Source of the DNA: Cyanophora paradoxa
Taxonomy: Eukaryota; Glaucocystophyceae; Cyanophorales; Cyanophoraceae
NCBI GenBank assembly: GCA_004431415.1
Contig: QPMI01000470.1
Location: forward strand, 1 to 64,000
Direction of reading: 5' to 3'
DNA length: 64,000 nt
The notes under the pieces are model-generated. The model saw only the letters and a program-made list of their open reading frames with translations, had not been told where the DNA came from and did not search any database. Position numbers and translations under genes: made by a program. This document shows positions 1-10,233 of this stretch, one piece after another; the first letter of the stretch is position 1, and each line of letters begins with the position of its first letter.

Positions 1-435
1 GGCGGGAAGCGGCCGGGCGCCCGGACCCCTTGCAGGCCTATAGCAACTACAGAAGCTAAAAGCATTAAGATTTAGTCTAAGATAGACTGAGCAGGGCCCG
101 TCCCAAGCGCCGGGCGGTCCAAGGGCCCCGGGCTCGCAGGGCCACCCGGCGGGCGACGCGTCTGCGTCTGTCTGTTACAGGCAGGCGATGCGTCTGTCTG
201 TTATTGAAGTGAAACTGTCTAAAACAGCGGTTTCGTGGTACGTGGTATGGAGTCGGGCGCCTGGGGGAATGAGTCGGCGCGAGCGAGCACGGGCCGAGCG
301 GGAGGGCGAGGGGGGCACCTCAGGCGCGGGTGGGCCTCGGTGGGCGCGCCACGCCCGGCATCTGCAGCTTGCCCTCTTTCCTGCGCATCCGCTTCAGAAA
401 GCATAGAGCGGGCCGGGCGAGGGCTGATGCTGCGC
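1..435. other. No gene recognised
   Basis: GC-rich flank downstream of the deaminase-like gene on the minus strand. It contains two short direct copies of GCGTCTGTCTGTTA near 164-205. Open frames are present but show no family resemblance. Confidence 0.5.
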
Positions 436-1114
436 TCACTTCGCCCCGAGGGAGCTAAGGCAGGGTCGGGCGGCATCCAAAAGGTCAGCGACCTTGGCGC
501 TGTCCCACTGCCGGCCGCGCCCCGTCGAGAAGACCACACGGCTGCCCCCGCGTCTTTGTGAGGAGGCGGGGGAGTTCGGGCTAGCGGGGGGGTACCGGAT
601 GCCGCGGGCCGCGATCTCACGGAGGCAGTCGGCGCAGGGGCGCGAGAAGGCGAGGAGGGCGTCCCCCTCCCCGGCTTCTTCCTCCCCCTCCTCGGGCGGC
701 CGTACCCGTACCACGTAGAGGCAAGCGTTCCGCAGCCTACGCCTGTCCTTGCGATCCTCCCGCTCCTGTTTGAATTTGCCGAGTTAGTGACCCGAGGGCG
801 GAGAGCGCGGCGGCAGCGCGCGTTCGCTGACCACGTCCCGACGCGACCGACGCCGGTTCGACGCGCGATCCAAAGCACGACAGGGCGTTCAGCTGCGCGG
901 GCGTCGGGCCGGCGCGGCTTGAGCCTCTTCACACGCAGCGCCGCACCTCGGCGTGGACGGAGCAGACCCCAGCGGCCATCGCCAGGCGCGAGAGGCGGTT
1001 CTGGTTCGCGCCTACGCCGAGCACCTGCGCCGCGGGGGTCGGCCGGGCGGGGCGCCGGGTGCGAATGGACGAAGGCGTCCGCGTCGGCCGCGGGCGCCGG
1101 CGAGGCGCAAGCAA
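436..1114 (-). CDS. Cytidine/CMP deaminase-like protein (multi-exon, 5' end uncertain)
   Basis: The minus strand reads a zinc-dependent deaminase signature. A His-Ala-Glu motif lies at 947-955 after the context GANQNRLSRLA, and a Pro-Cys-Ala-Asp-Cys motif follows in RPCADCLREIAARGIR (about 600-660). In this superfamily His and the two Cys bind zinc and Glu is the proton shuttle. A 54-bp intron, 542-595, starts GTACCCC and ends GGCAG. Removing it joins GIR to RVVFSTGRGRQW, which is the expected strand after the second zinc motif. The stop codon is at 436-438. The stretch between HAE and PCxxC has a stop in the HAE frame, so at least one further intron near 780-945 is needed and I cannot place it. 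The start is also uncertain; a Met at 1114 is only a candidate. Substrate (free nucleotide, tRNA or other) cannot be told. Confidence 0.5.
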
Positions 1115-1774
1115 GGGCAGCGCCGGTTACGAGCTATGATGGAGCACCTTGCCGCCGGCGACAAGCACGGCGCCGTGCGGCTGACGCATCTCGGACATTT
1201 GCGCGTGGAGCCTGCGAGCGAGGTGCGCAGGACGCGTCAGCGAAGTGGCGGGCTCTAAGTCGACGACGGGTGGGCGGTCTTAGAGCTTGAGAGCCCGCCG
1301 CCGGGCCGATGAGAAGCGAGGGCATGACTACCGCGAGCGGGCGACGCACGCGGCGAGGGATATCATTCGGTCGATCTTGCACATGGCTGGGTCGGCGGAA
1401 AGCTGGGCTGCTGCGAGCACTTTTCTGGTGAATCGGCTGGTTAGGGTACAAGCGCAAGGCAGCAGAGACTCAATGTCAATCGGCTCTGCGGATCGGAGCG
1501 CCACGTAGATGGAGATCGAAGTCGTTTCACCGCTACGCTACTACTAGGCTAGATCTGCTGCCGCGCTAGCCTGAGCAAGCGGATTTGATTCACGGCCAGC
1601 TAGAGCCGGCACTCCTACCGGCAGAGGCGCCCAGCTAGCTATAGCAGGCCTAGAAGCCGGCCGGCCCTCTCGGCCCGCTTGCGTCCTATCGCGGCGCCGA
1701 GCGGCCCGTGGCCCGCGCTTCCTGCACAGCGCGAACCCGCAACCGCTTGTCCGGCCGGGCACACTTATGCAACC
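1115..1774. other. Intergenic, no gene recognised
   Basis: GC-rich sequence with no open frame resembling a known family and no obvious repeat. It separates the deaminase-like gene from the tRNA gene. Confidence 0.5.
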
Positions 1775-1846
1775 GGACGAGTAGCTCAGTGGTAGAGCAT
1801 TCGACTGCAGATCGAGAGGTCCCCGGTTCAAACCCGGGCTCGTCCT
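1775..1846 (+). tRNA. tRNA-Cys (anticodon GCA)
   Basis: The cloverleaf can be drawn completely. The acceptor stem GGACGAG (1775-1781) pairs perfectly with CTCGTCC (1839-1845). The D arm is GCTC...GAGC. The anticodon stem is 1800-1804 with 1812-1816, and the loop CTGCAGA gives anticodon GCA at 1807-1809, which reads UGC/UGU cysteine codons. The T arm is CCCGG TTCAAAC CCGGG (1822-1838). The discriminator is U, as usual for tRNA-Cys. There is no intron and no encoded CCA. The internal A box (TAGCTCAGTGG) and B box (GGTTCAAAC) fit RNA polymerase III transcription. A TTTTTT run at 1889-1894 is a plausible terminator; only TTT follows the gene directly. Confidence 0.97.
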
Positions 1847-2537
1847 TTATGCCGGCCTTTCCTTTCACCCTGGGGCCTGGGCCTCCCATTTTTTGGAAAC
1901 GGGGTAGGGCCCCCGTTTTCGGTAGCTTACAAAATGACGAGTCTGCTCATCTCCCGATCCAGCTCTGAGCTCTTAACCGAGTGTTAGTGCATGCATGAGA
2001 GCCCGGAATTCGTTGTCAGAACCCGAAAAGAGGGGAATGCTGCGCGGAAAAAAGGACCGGACCCTTTCCTGGACTATCCCTTGCAGCGCCTGATCCTGTG
2101 GTCGTATAGAGGCCGGACCAAGTGAATAAGAAAGCTCTTGCGATGCTCGACAGAGCATGTCATACATGCCAGCGCTCGGGTAGCAGCGCGTGGCGCGCTA
2201 GGCCGCATCAAGTACCTGTTGTACCGAACGCGGAAAAAAAGAGCTCCCGAGAGTTTCAGCCGCATCGAGACTCGAGCAGGGGGGAATGGAGCCGATTGCT
2301 GGGTACAATCGCACGATTTAGCCGGCAAGCTAGCCGACAGGCTCGCTAGCTGGCCAGCGAAGCTAGCCTAGCTATAGCTGAGCTCCGGCTATAGCTAGCG
2401 GCTTGCTGGACTTGCGCGCGATCGCGAGGCGTCACCAGCGCGCTAGCGCTAGCAGTGCAGGCGCCGGCAGTGCGGGCGCGGCGCCGCGCCGGCCGGCGGC
2501 AGTTGGCAGGCGCGGCGCCGGCATGCGCATGCACAGC
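1847..2537. other. Intergenic, no gene recognised
   Basis: No coding signal. From about 2330 onward it becomes rich in short self-complementary words (GCTAGC, CTATAG, GGCGCC), which continue into the duplicated unit that starts at 2538. Confidence 0.5.
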
Positions 2538-3550
2538 ATATGCATACTATAGCGCTAGCTATGATTTGCGCACTGCGGCATGCGCAGCGCTATAGCTAGC
2601 TGCAGCCTGCAGGCTGCAGCTGCAGGCGCGGGGCCGCGCCGGCAGTGCGCGCGTGCATGCGCAGCAGCGCAGGACTAGGCGCGGGCCCGCGCCGCACGCG
2701 CGCGCCCCGCCGGGCCGCGCCGCCGCCGGCGCCGGACCGCCGCCGGTCGTCACTACTCTACCCCGTTTCCAACCGGCGGCCGGCCAGTCAGAGCCCGATC
2801 GCGAGCAGAGGTTGCCGCGTGCTAGTTTTGCCGTACGCGCCATGCACGGCGCCGGCGTTGTGCTAGCGCTCGTGCGCGCGCGCCGCTGCGCATGCGCATG
2901 TGCAGCGCATCAACATGATCATGAGCGCCACGACTCATATGCATGATCAGTGACTCGGCGATCGCGATTAAGCTTGCATGCGCATGCGGCAGTCCCTAGG
3001 CCTGATCATGAGCCTCGGAGTGCCCCATGACCAGCGCTATAGCTAGCCTGGCAGGGACCGGAGCTCGAGCCTCGGAGCTGACTCTCGCCAGCCAGCCGCC
3101 TGCATGCAGTTGGACGCGTCACGGCGAATGACGGAATGACGACCATGGCCATGTCGCCCGGCCGCGGCGGCCAGCTGCAGCCGCGTATACGTACGCGTGG
3201 GCGGCCGCGGCCGCGGCCGCGCCGCGCCGCGCGCGCCGTCGCGGGCCGCGCGCCGCGGCCGCGGCCGCCGGCACACGCGCGTACGCGTGGCCTGCGTGAG
3301 CTCAGCGGCTGGCCATGATCATTACCAGCCTGTCCGGCCGGCGCCGCGGCAAGGACCGGAGCTGCCCAGCTGCAGATGGATGGGGCGCGCGTCTCGCCGC
3401 GTTATATAACCAGATAATTATAATCATGAGCACCTAATTAGAACTATAACGTAAACGGGCGCTAAAGCTTATCAGCTTTACAATATCAGGATGTATAGCG
3501 CTAGCGTACATCATAGATTTATATGTGGATCTGCCGGGCAGCCTATATAG
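2538..3550. other. Spacer built of self-complementary words
   Basis: No gene. The sequence is dominated by palindromic words such as TGCATGC, GCTAGC, CTATAG, TGATCA, GGCGCC and GCGGCCGC, which lie end to end over long stretches. The same spacer is repeated at 6616-7632 in the second copy of the duplication. Long open frames here are by-products of high GC. Confidence 0.6.
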
Positions 3551-3707
3551 CTAAGTGGAAGTCCGGGCCCGCTTCTCCGGCCGGGGCCGGGCCGGCAGCC
3601 GCGAGCTGTTCGGGGGTATGCCGTTCTCCTCACCGAAGGCGCGGATCGCCTCCTTCAGCGGAAGGTTCCTCTCGTGCACAGCGACCTGAAGCACAGTGGC
3701 GCCGTCC
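3551..3707 (-). pseudogene. C-terminal fragment of the LRR-ankyrin gene family
   Basis: The minus strand reads an open frame that begins DGATVLQVAVHERNLPLKEA and ends KRARTST with a stop at 3551-3553. It matches the C-terminus of the ankyrin genes at 12952-14549 and 25894-28690 (DGSTVVQFAVHERNVPLKEA in those). Upstream it runs straight into unrelated ACTAGTACTAGT sequence at 3708, so it is an isolated last-exon fragment. It lies next to the shared 3' module, which suggests that a further paralogue once stood here. Confidence 0.8.
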
Positions 3708-4017
3708 AGTACTAGTACTAGTCAATTGCAACGTCATTAATTCGACGTCGACGTCGACGTTGCGCCTTCTGAATATTTATTTAAACGAAGCCCGGCGCCC
3801 TCGAGCTCGCCGCCCTCTCCGCTGCGCCCTTTCTTTGTTCTCCGCCTCGACCGTTGACTAAATCATTTCCAGTTTAGCTTAGGATTATAGGCGATCACAT
3901 CTGGTCCTTCGGTAAACCTAGGGCGAGCAAGTACAATTTGGTCTGATTTCGATTTCAAGATCTGACACGACACTGATGATAACGGTCACGGTTTATATCG
4001 GTCACGGAATGAGGAGG
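3708..4017 (-). repeat. Shared 3' module (copy 1)
   Basis: Reverse complement of 28711-29016, which lies just downstream of the intact ankyrin gene. It carries recognisable words such as GTGTCGTGTCAGATCTTGAA and a (GACGTC)n-like patch near 3753. A more divergent copy follows the RING gene at about 30700-31095. It may be the ancestral 3' untranslated and downstream region of the ankyrin gene, or a small repeat family. Confidence 0.8.
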
Positions 4018-4021
4018 GTAG
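4018..4021 (+). repeat. Target-site duplication GTAG (5' side, copy 1)
   Basis: GTAG directly precedes the LTR that begins TGTGCCATCC. The matching GTAG after the 3' LTR is at 12932-12935. The paralogous locus has a single CTAC (reverse complement) at 28707-28710, so these four bases were duplicated on insertion. Confidence 0.85.
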
Positions 4022-4350
4022 TGTGCCATCCACTTCCCGACTCGCTCGGCTCGTCGGCTAGTCCTCTAGCTCTTAGCTAGGCCCTTGGCCTCTGCTCCCT
4101 TATTTAGCCCTGTCCTCTGGGCCTGTACCCTTGTACGCGTTGCCATCTGGTCCAGCGACCATCTTAGCACGCTCAGAATAGCCCTAGCACTATGACTAGC
4201 CTCGCTGTAGCTATGTCTAGTGCTATATCTGTTCCCTTTGTACTCAATCCTACCGAGACTCTGCTGCTCCGTCGCACTGGTGCTGCTCAGCCTCTTGCCA
4301 TCAACCTGCCTGCTCAGGTCTGCACTGGGCGTGCTTCCCTTAGCCGCGCA
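4022..4350 (+). mobile_element. LTR (copy 1, 329 bp)
   Basis: Begins TGTGCCATCC and ends TTAGCCGCGCA, so it has the canonical TG...CA ends. The same LTR occurs at 8109-8436 and 12603-12931. Outside it lies the GTAG target duplication. A primer-binding site follows directly. It contains a 62-codon open frame on the plus strand that I regard as chance. Confidence 0.9.
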
Positions 4351-4370
4351 TGGGGGCTGCTGCGGGGATC
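4351..4370 (+). promoter_or_regulatory. Primer-binding site of the retrotransposon
   Basis: TGGGGGCTGCTGCGGGGATC follows the LTR with no gap. Its complement reads as a tRNA 3' end: CCA, a C discriminator, seven acceptor bases AGCAGCC, five T-stem bases CCCGC and then T-loop bases. A C discriminator is typical of eukaryotic tRNA-Pro and tRNA-His, so one of these is the likely primer. The tRNA identity is inference. Confidence 0.65.
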
Positions 4371-4692
4371 GTCTTTTTAGCTCGTCCCTGGGGCTGCCCA
4401 CGCCTCTCCAGGCGTGATCAAATCTACCCTAAGACAGCCGCCGCGCGCGCAACGCGCAAGCGCTGACCAGGCTTCGCGCCGGTACTCTACACCTACTTTG
4501 CAACCTCTCTACGCGATTACACGTGAGCCGCGCACGCGCGCCGGCCAATGGACCCTCGCATCACTCGCGAGAAAGCTAAGCATCCCTCTTGGTCCCTGGC
4601 CGGCCTAGAGTGCTGTGCGCAGTCATTAGACACTTGCTGATCGCATCGCGCGTGCCTCGCGCGCCGCGCGCAGTCGTGCTCAGTCTACGGAA
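4371..4692. other. Retrotransposon leader between primer site and gag frame
   Basis: Leader of the element. The gag-protease frame has an in-frame stop at 4627-4629 and no ATG between there and 4693, so the true start of translation is not visible. It may use a non-ATG codon, a frameshift or a spliced leader. Confidence 0.5.
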
Positions 4693-6612
4693 GTGCCTGT
4701 CGAGCTCTCTACGGCTGTGAACACGCCGGAGGCTCCGGAGCACTCGGAAGCTCTCGAGCGTCGTCGCTCGCGTCACTCGGACAACAAGCGTCCGCGCGCG
4801 AACGGCGGGACTCCGCACGTCGGAACCGGCTTCATTCGGAGCAACGATCCGACCAAGCCTCTCTACCACTCGGAGCTCACTCCGCCTACGGCTACGCGCT
4901 GCGCAATCGTAGCAGGCGGCGACCAGTTCCCGACCTCGCCTGTCAACGCGTACGGCGAGTTCATCCTGTGCTCGCTCCCGACCCCGTCGGCCACTGCTCC
5001 GACCGGGTCCACTTCCGCCGGCTTCCCAAGCCATGGCGCAGAAGCGACGGGGCGAGACTCCTCCTCGAGGACTCGGCCAGCGACCACTGTTGAATCACAC
5101 CTGCAGCAACGGACCTCCACGAGGATCCAGCAGGTTGGCGGGCGCAAGACGGCAGCTGCAACAGCGCCGGCGCCGCATCAGCACAGCGGACTGTACGGGA
5201 GCAAGCTACGAGCGCACCGACAGAGCTCCGCGGCGATGCAGGAATCAGGAGAGGGGACAACTGGACGCAAGAGTCAGTCATCCTCCCGCGCGGCGCAAGA
5301 CGTCGGGTCGCACCCGACGCGAGACGCCGCGAGGGCGGACAGTACCAGCTTCAGTTGTGCTCCTGGCTACGCGAAGACGTGGAGATCACAGCTGGCGGTG
5401 CCTGCACCGGCCAGCAACCTGTGGACGAACCCCACGGGTTCGATCGTCTTCAAGCGTCAAGCCGAATGGAGGCGGGATTACCTCAAGCGGAAATCGGACG
5501 AACTCACGGACGAGGAGAACAAGTGTTCCACCACGAGCTCGCCTCAGTCCGACTTCAACCGCTCCTACCCGCTGGCCCGCTGGGGGCCAAACGTTCAGAT
5601 GGTCTACGAGCGACGAGCGCGACGCGCGCGTACCGCCGAGACATCGAACGATCGACGTACGGGACGCGTCCCGGAGGTTGCAGTCGACGACGACAGCGAC
5701 AACGACAATGTCGAGGGTCTGGACGACCTTGACGGCATGACTCTGGCCGAGGAGCAAGAAACAATCATTGCCTCGCTTCGGCGGACGGCAGAGCGATTGA
5801 GCAAACGAACCGGAGTTCATGCGGAGATTCAGGCGAGACTCAACGGCAAAGGGCCGTTGAAGGCGCTCGTCGACACCGGCGCCGCGTTCTCGATTATCTC
5901 AAGGCGCCTGGTGGAGAAGCTCGGCCTGCAGGAGAAAATCGACAAGAGCAGGAGAGGCGAGTTTGCGACGGCGGACGGCTCACCAGTCAACGTGTTGGGC
6001 TCCGTCGACATCGAGGTGACGCTGGGGACACTCGCAAAATCAGTGCAAGAATTCTTCGTGTGGGAGAATTTGCCAACGCACATTATTCTTGGCGCCGACT
6101 ACATCATGGACAACGCGTGGGCCATCGATCTGTCCGAGGGCATCATGAAAAACAAGTCGGGAGAGACAGTCAACATGGAGCCACGCGTACGGAGTGGCGT
6201 TGCGGTGATCGCGTCGGAGGACGTGAAGATCAAGGCTCGACACGAACACGACGTTCTGGTCAAGCTGGATCAAAAGGGCGATCAGCCGAAGGACGGCACT
6301 CGCGGTATGGTGGAAGAGCATCCGCGACTGTATCAGAAGACGAACCTCATGATGGCCGGGAACCTGACAACGTTCCACGACGGCGTCTGCATGGTTCGAG
6401 TGCTGAACTCGCAATATGCGAATCGTCGGATCAAGAAGGGCGCCGTGCTCGGTTACTGGACGCCGGAGGGTCCCGATCTGCAGACGATCAGCTCTGTTCA
6501 CGAAGTCGGCGTGAAAAACGACCACACCAGGAAGGAGGAGACGGAGATCGAGAAGGAAGCGACAACACCGGCGGCGGCGAACGGGCCAACGGTGGCGTCG
6601 GTCGGCGAGACG
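4693..6612 (+). CDS. Retrotransposon Gag-protease polyprotein, truncated copy
   Basis: Open frame of the LTR element. The N-terminal 350 residues are basic, low complexity and Gag-like (RRSRHSDNKRPRANG near the start); I see no CCHC zinc knuckle. An acidic linker (DDDSDNDNVEGLDDLDG) leads into a retropepsin-type aspartic protease. This has the active-site motif LVDTGAAFSII (Asp codon 5872-5874) and, about 80 residues later, the flap-distal motif HIILGADYI. The reverse transcriptase expected next is missing. At 6612 the frame leaves the element and enters the repeated spacer, where it stops at 6628-6630. GTG at 4693 is only the first plausible codon after the upstream stop. Compared with copy 2 this frame is intact through the protease. 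Confidence 0.85.
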
Positions 6613-7632
6613 CCGATATGCATACTATAGCGCTAGCTATGATTTGCGCACTGCGGCATGCGCAGCGCTATAGCTAGCTGCAGCCTGCAGGCTGCAGCTG
6701 CAGGCGCGGGGCCGCGCCGGCAGTGCGCGCGTGCATGCGCAGCAGCGCAGGACTAGGCGCGGGCCCGCGCCGCACGCGCGCGCCCCGCCGGGCCGCGCCG
6801 CCGCCGGCGCCGGACCGCCGCCGGTCGTCACTACTCTACCCCGTTTCCAACCGGCGGCCGGCCCAGTCAGAGCCCGATCGCGAGCAGAGGTTGCCGCGTG
6901 CTAGTTTTGCCGTACGCGCCATGCACGGCGCCGGCGTTGTGCTAGCGCTCGTGCGCGCGCGCCGCTGCGCATGCGCATGTGCAGCGCATCAACATGATCA
7001 TGAGCGCCACGACTCATATGCATGATCAGTGACTCGGCGATCGCGATTAAGCTTGCATGCGCATGCGGCAGTCCCTAGGCCTGATCATGAGCCTCGGAGT
7101 GCCCCATGACCAGCGCTATAGCTAGCCTGGCAGGGACCGGAGCTCGAGCCTCGGAGCTGACTCTCGCCAGCCAGCCGCCTGCATGCAGTTGGACGCGTCA
7201 CGGCGAATGACGGAATGACGACCATGGCCATGTCGCCCGGCCGCGGCGGCCAGCTGCAGCCGCGTATACGTACGCGTGGGCGGCCGCGGCCGCGGCCGCG
7301 CCGCGCCGCGCGCGCCGTCGCGGGCCGCGCGCCGCGGCCGCGGGCCGCCGGCACACGCGCGTACGCGTGGCCTGCGTGAGCTCAGCGGCTGGCCATGATC
7401 ATTACCAGCCTGTCCGGCCGGCGCCGCGGCAAGGACCGGAGCTGCCCAGCTGCAGATGGATGGGGGCGCGCGTCTCGCCCGCGTTATATAACCAGATAAT
7501 TATAATCATGAGCACCTAATTAGAACTATAACGTAAACGGGCGCTAAAGCTTATCAGCTTTACAATATCAGGATGTATAGCGCTAGCGTACATCATAGAT
7601 TTATATGTGGATCTGCCGGGCAGCCTATATAG

Positions 7633-7792
7633 CTAAGTGGAAGTCCGGGCCCGCTTCTCCGGCCGGGGCCCGGGGCCGGCAGCCGCGAGCTGTTCGGGGG
7701 GTATGCCGTTCTCCTCACCGAAGGCGCGGATCGCCTCCTTCAGCGGAAGGTTCCTCTCGTGCACAGCGACCTGAAGCACAGTGGCGCCGTCC
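7633..7792 (-). pseudogene. C-terminal ankyrin-gene fragment, second copy
   Basis: Duplicate of 3551-3707. Extra G/C bases (for example TTCGGGGGGTATGCC here against TTCGGGGGTATGCC in copy 1) break the frame that is open in copy 1. Confidence 0.75.
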
Positions 7793-8104
7793 AGTACTAG
7801 TACTAGTCAATTGCAACGTCATTAATTCGACGTCGACGTCGACGTTGCGCCTTCTGAATATTTATTTAAACGAAGCCCCGGCGCCCCTCGAGCTCGCCGC
7901 CCTCTCCGCTGCGCCCTTTCTTTGTTCTCCGCCTCGACCGTTGACTAAATCATTTCCAGTTTAGCTTAGGATTATAGGCGATCACATCTGGTCCTTCGGT
8001 AAACCTAGGGCGAGCAAGTACAATTTGGTCTGATTTCGATTTCAAGATCTGACACGACACTGATGATAACGGTCACGGTTTATATCGGTCACGGAATGAG
8101 GAGG
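7793..8104 (-). repeat. Shared 3' module (copy 2)
   Basis: Duplicate of 3708-4017. It ends at the GTAG target site (8105-8108) that precedes the LTR at 8109. Confidence 0.8.
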
Positions 8105-8108
8105 GTAG

Positions 8109-8436
8109 TGTGCCATCCACTTCCCGACTCGCTCGGCTCGTCGGCTAGTCCTCTAGCTCTTAGCTAGGCCCTTGGCCTCTGCTCCTTATTTAGCCCTGTC
8201 CTCTGGGCCTGTACCCTTGTACGCGTTGCCATCTGGTCCAGCGACCATCTTAGCACGCTCAGAATAGCCCTAGCACTATGACTAGCCTCGCTGTAGCTAT
8301 GTCTAGTGCTATATCTGTTCCCTTTGTACTCAATCCTACCGAGACTCTGCTGCTCCGTCGCACTGGTGCTGCTCAGCCTCTTGCCATCAACCTGCCTGCT
8401 CAGGTCTGCACTGGGCGTGCTTCCCTTAGCCGCGCA
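8109..8436 (+). mobile_element. 5' LTR (328 bp)
   Basis: TG...CA ends. It matches 4022-4350 and 12603-12931, with one C fewer in a CCC run. Followed at once by the primer-binding sequence at 8437. Confidence 0.93.
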
Positions 8437-8456
8437 TGGGGGCTGCTGCGGGGATC
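8437..8456 (+). promoter_or_regulatory. Primer-binding site
   Basis: Same sequence as 4351-4370, directly after the 5' LTR. It reads as the complement of a tRNA 3' end with a C discriminator. Confidence 0.65.
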
Positions 8457-8778
8457 GTCTTTTTAGCTCGTCCCTGGGGCTGCCCACGCCTCTCCAGGCG
8501 TGATCAAATCTACCCTAAGACAGCCGCCGCGCGCGCAACGCGCAAGCGCTGACCAGGCTTCGCGCCGGTACTCTACACCTACTTTGCAACCTCTCTACGC
8601 GATTACACGTGAGCCGCGCACGCGCGCCGGCCAATGGACCCTCGCATCACTCGCGAGAAAGCTAAGCATCCCTCTTGGTCCCTGGCCGGCCTAGAGTGCT
8701 GTGCGCAGTCATTAGACACTTGCTGATCGCATCGCGCGTGCCTCGCGCGCCGCGCGCAGTCGTGCTCAGTCTACGGAA

Positions 8779-10233
8779 GTGCCTGTCGAGCTCTCTACGG
8801 CTGTGAACACGCCGGAGGCTCCGGAGCACTCGGAAGCTCTCGAGCGTCGTCGCTCGCGTCACTCGGACAACAAGCGTCCGCGCGCGAACGGCGGGACTCC
8901 GCACGTCGGAACCGGCTTCATTCGGAGCAACGATCCGACCAAGCCTCTCTACCACTCGGAGCTCACTCCGCCTACGGCTACGCGCTGCGCAATCGTAGCA
9001 GGCGGCGACCAGTTCCCGACCTCGCCTGTCAACGCGTACGGCGAGTTCATCCTGTGCTCGCTCCCGACCCCGTCGGCCACTGCTCCGACCGGGTCCACTT
9101 CCGCCGGCTTCCCAAGCCATGGCGCAGAAGCGACGGGGCGAGACTCCTCCTCGAGGACTCGGCCAGCGACCACTGTTGAATCACACCTGCAGCAACGGAC
9201 CTCCACGAGGATCCAGCAGGTTGGCGGGCGCAAGACGGCAGCTGCAACAGCGCCGGCGCCGCATCAGCACAGCGGACTGTACGGGAGCAAGCTACGAGCG
9301 CACCGACAGAGCTCCGCGGCGATGCAGGAATCAGGAGAGGGGACAACTGGACGCAAGAGTCAGTCATCCTCCCGCGCGGCGCAAGACGTCGGGTCGCACC
9401 CGACGCGAGACGCCGCGAGGGCGGACAGTACCAGCTTCAGTTGTGCTCCTGGCTACGCGAAGACGTGGAGATCACAGCTGGCGGTGCCTGCACCGGCCAG
9501 CAACCTGTGGACGAACCCCACGGGTTCGATCGTCTTCAAGCGTCAAGCCGAATGGAGGCGGGATTACCTCAAGCGGAAATCGGACGAACTCACGGACGAG
9601 GAGAACAAGTGTTCCACCACGAGCTCGCCTCAGTCCGACTTCAACCGCTCCTACCCGCTGGCCCGCTGGGGGCCAAACGTTCAGATGGTCTACGAGCGAC
9701 GAGCGCGACGCGCGCGTACCGCCGAGACATCGAACGATCGACGTACGGGACGCGTCCCGGAGGTTGCAGTCGACGACGACAGCGACAACGACAATGTCGA
9801 GGGTCTGGACGACCTTGACGGCATGACTCTGGCCGAGGAGCAAGAAACAATCATTGCCTCGCTTCGGCGGACGGCAGAGCGATTGAGCAAACGAACCGGA
9901 GTTCATGCGGAGATTCAGGCGAGACTCAACGGCAAAGGGCCGTTGAAGGCGCTCGTCGACACCGGCGCCGCGTTCTCGATTATCTCAAGGCGCCTGGTGG
10001 AGAAGCTCGGCCTGCAGGAGAAAATCGACAAGAGCAGGAGAGGCGAGTTTGCGACGGCGGACGGCTCACCAGTCAACGTGTTGGGCTCCGTCGACATCGA
10101 GGTGACGCTGGGGACACTCGCAAAATCAGTGCAAGAATTCTTCGTGTGGAGAATTTGCCAACGCACATTATTCTTGGCGCCGACTACATCATGGACAACG
10201 CGTGGGCCATCGATCTGTCCGAGGGCATCATGA
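8779..10233 (+). pseudogene. Gag-protease frame of copy 2, broken by a 1-bp deletion
   Basis: Same protein as 4693-6612 up to the protease (active-site Asp codon 9958-9960). Near 10147-10150 one G is missing: TGTGGAGAATTT here against TGTGGGAGAATTT at 6058-6070. This shifts the frame 24 residues before the HIILGADYI motif and stops it at 10231-10233. The correct frame resumes as the next reading frame, from about 10149. Because the change lies in a G run it may be a sequencing error. Confidence 0.85.

Larger units (their letters stand above)
2538..6612 (+). repeat. Tandem duplication, copy 1 (about 4.08 kb)
   Basis: This segment is repeated almost base for base at 6616-10697. It contains palindrome-rich spacer (2538-3550), an ankyrin-gene fragment (3551-3707), a shared 3' module (3708-4017), a 5' LTR (4022-4350) and the gag-protease part of a retrotransposon. 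Differences between the copies are nearly all single-base length changes in G or C runs, for example CTCCCTTA against CTCCTTA near 4100/8183. Copy 1 ends at 6612 inside the retrotransposon and jumps back to the start of the unit. Confidence 0.95.

Noticed and set aside
219-932. 237-codon minus-strand frame overlapping the deaminase-like gene
   Set aside because: Different frame from the one carrying PCADC; Pro/Arg-rich without motifs.
1544-1889. Minus-strand frames across the tRNA gene
   Set aside because: They are the antisense of a perfect tRNA-Cys.
2645-3409. Several 60-100 codon frames in both duplicated spacers
   Set aside because: Arg/Ala/Pro-rich translation of palindromic GC words, open in several frames at once.
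4693-4695. GTG as start codon of the Gag-protease frame
   Set aside because: Eukaryotic translation rarely uses GTG. The coordinate marks only the first plausible codon after an upstream stop; the true start is unknown.
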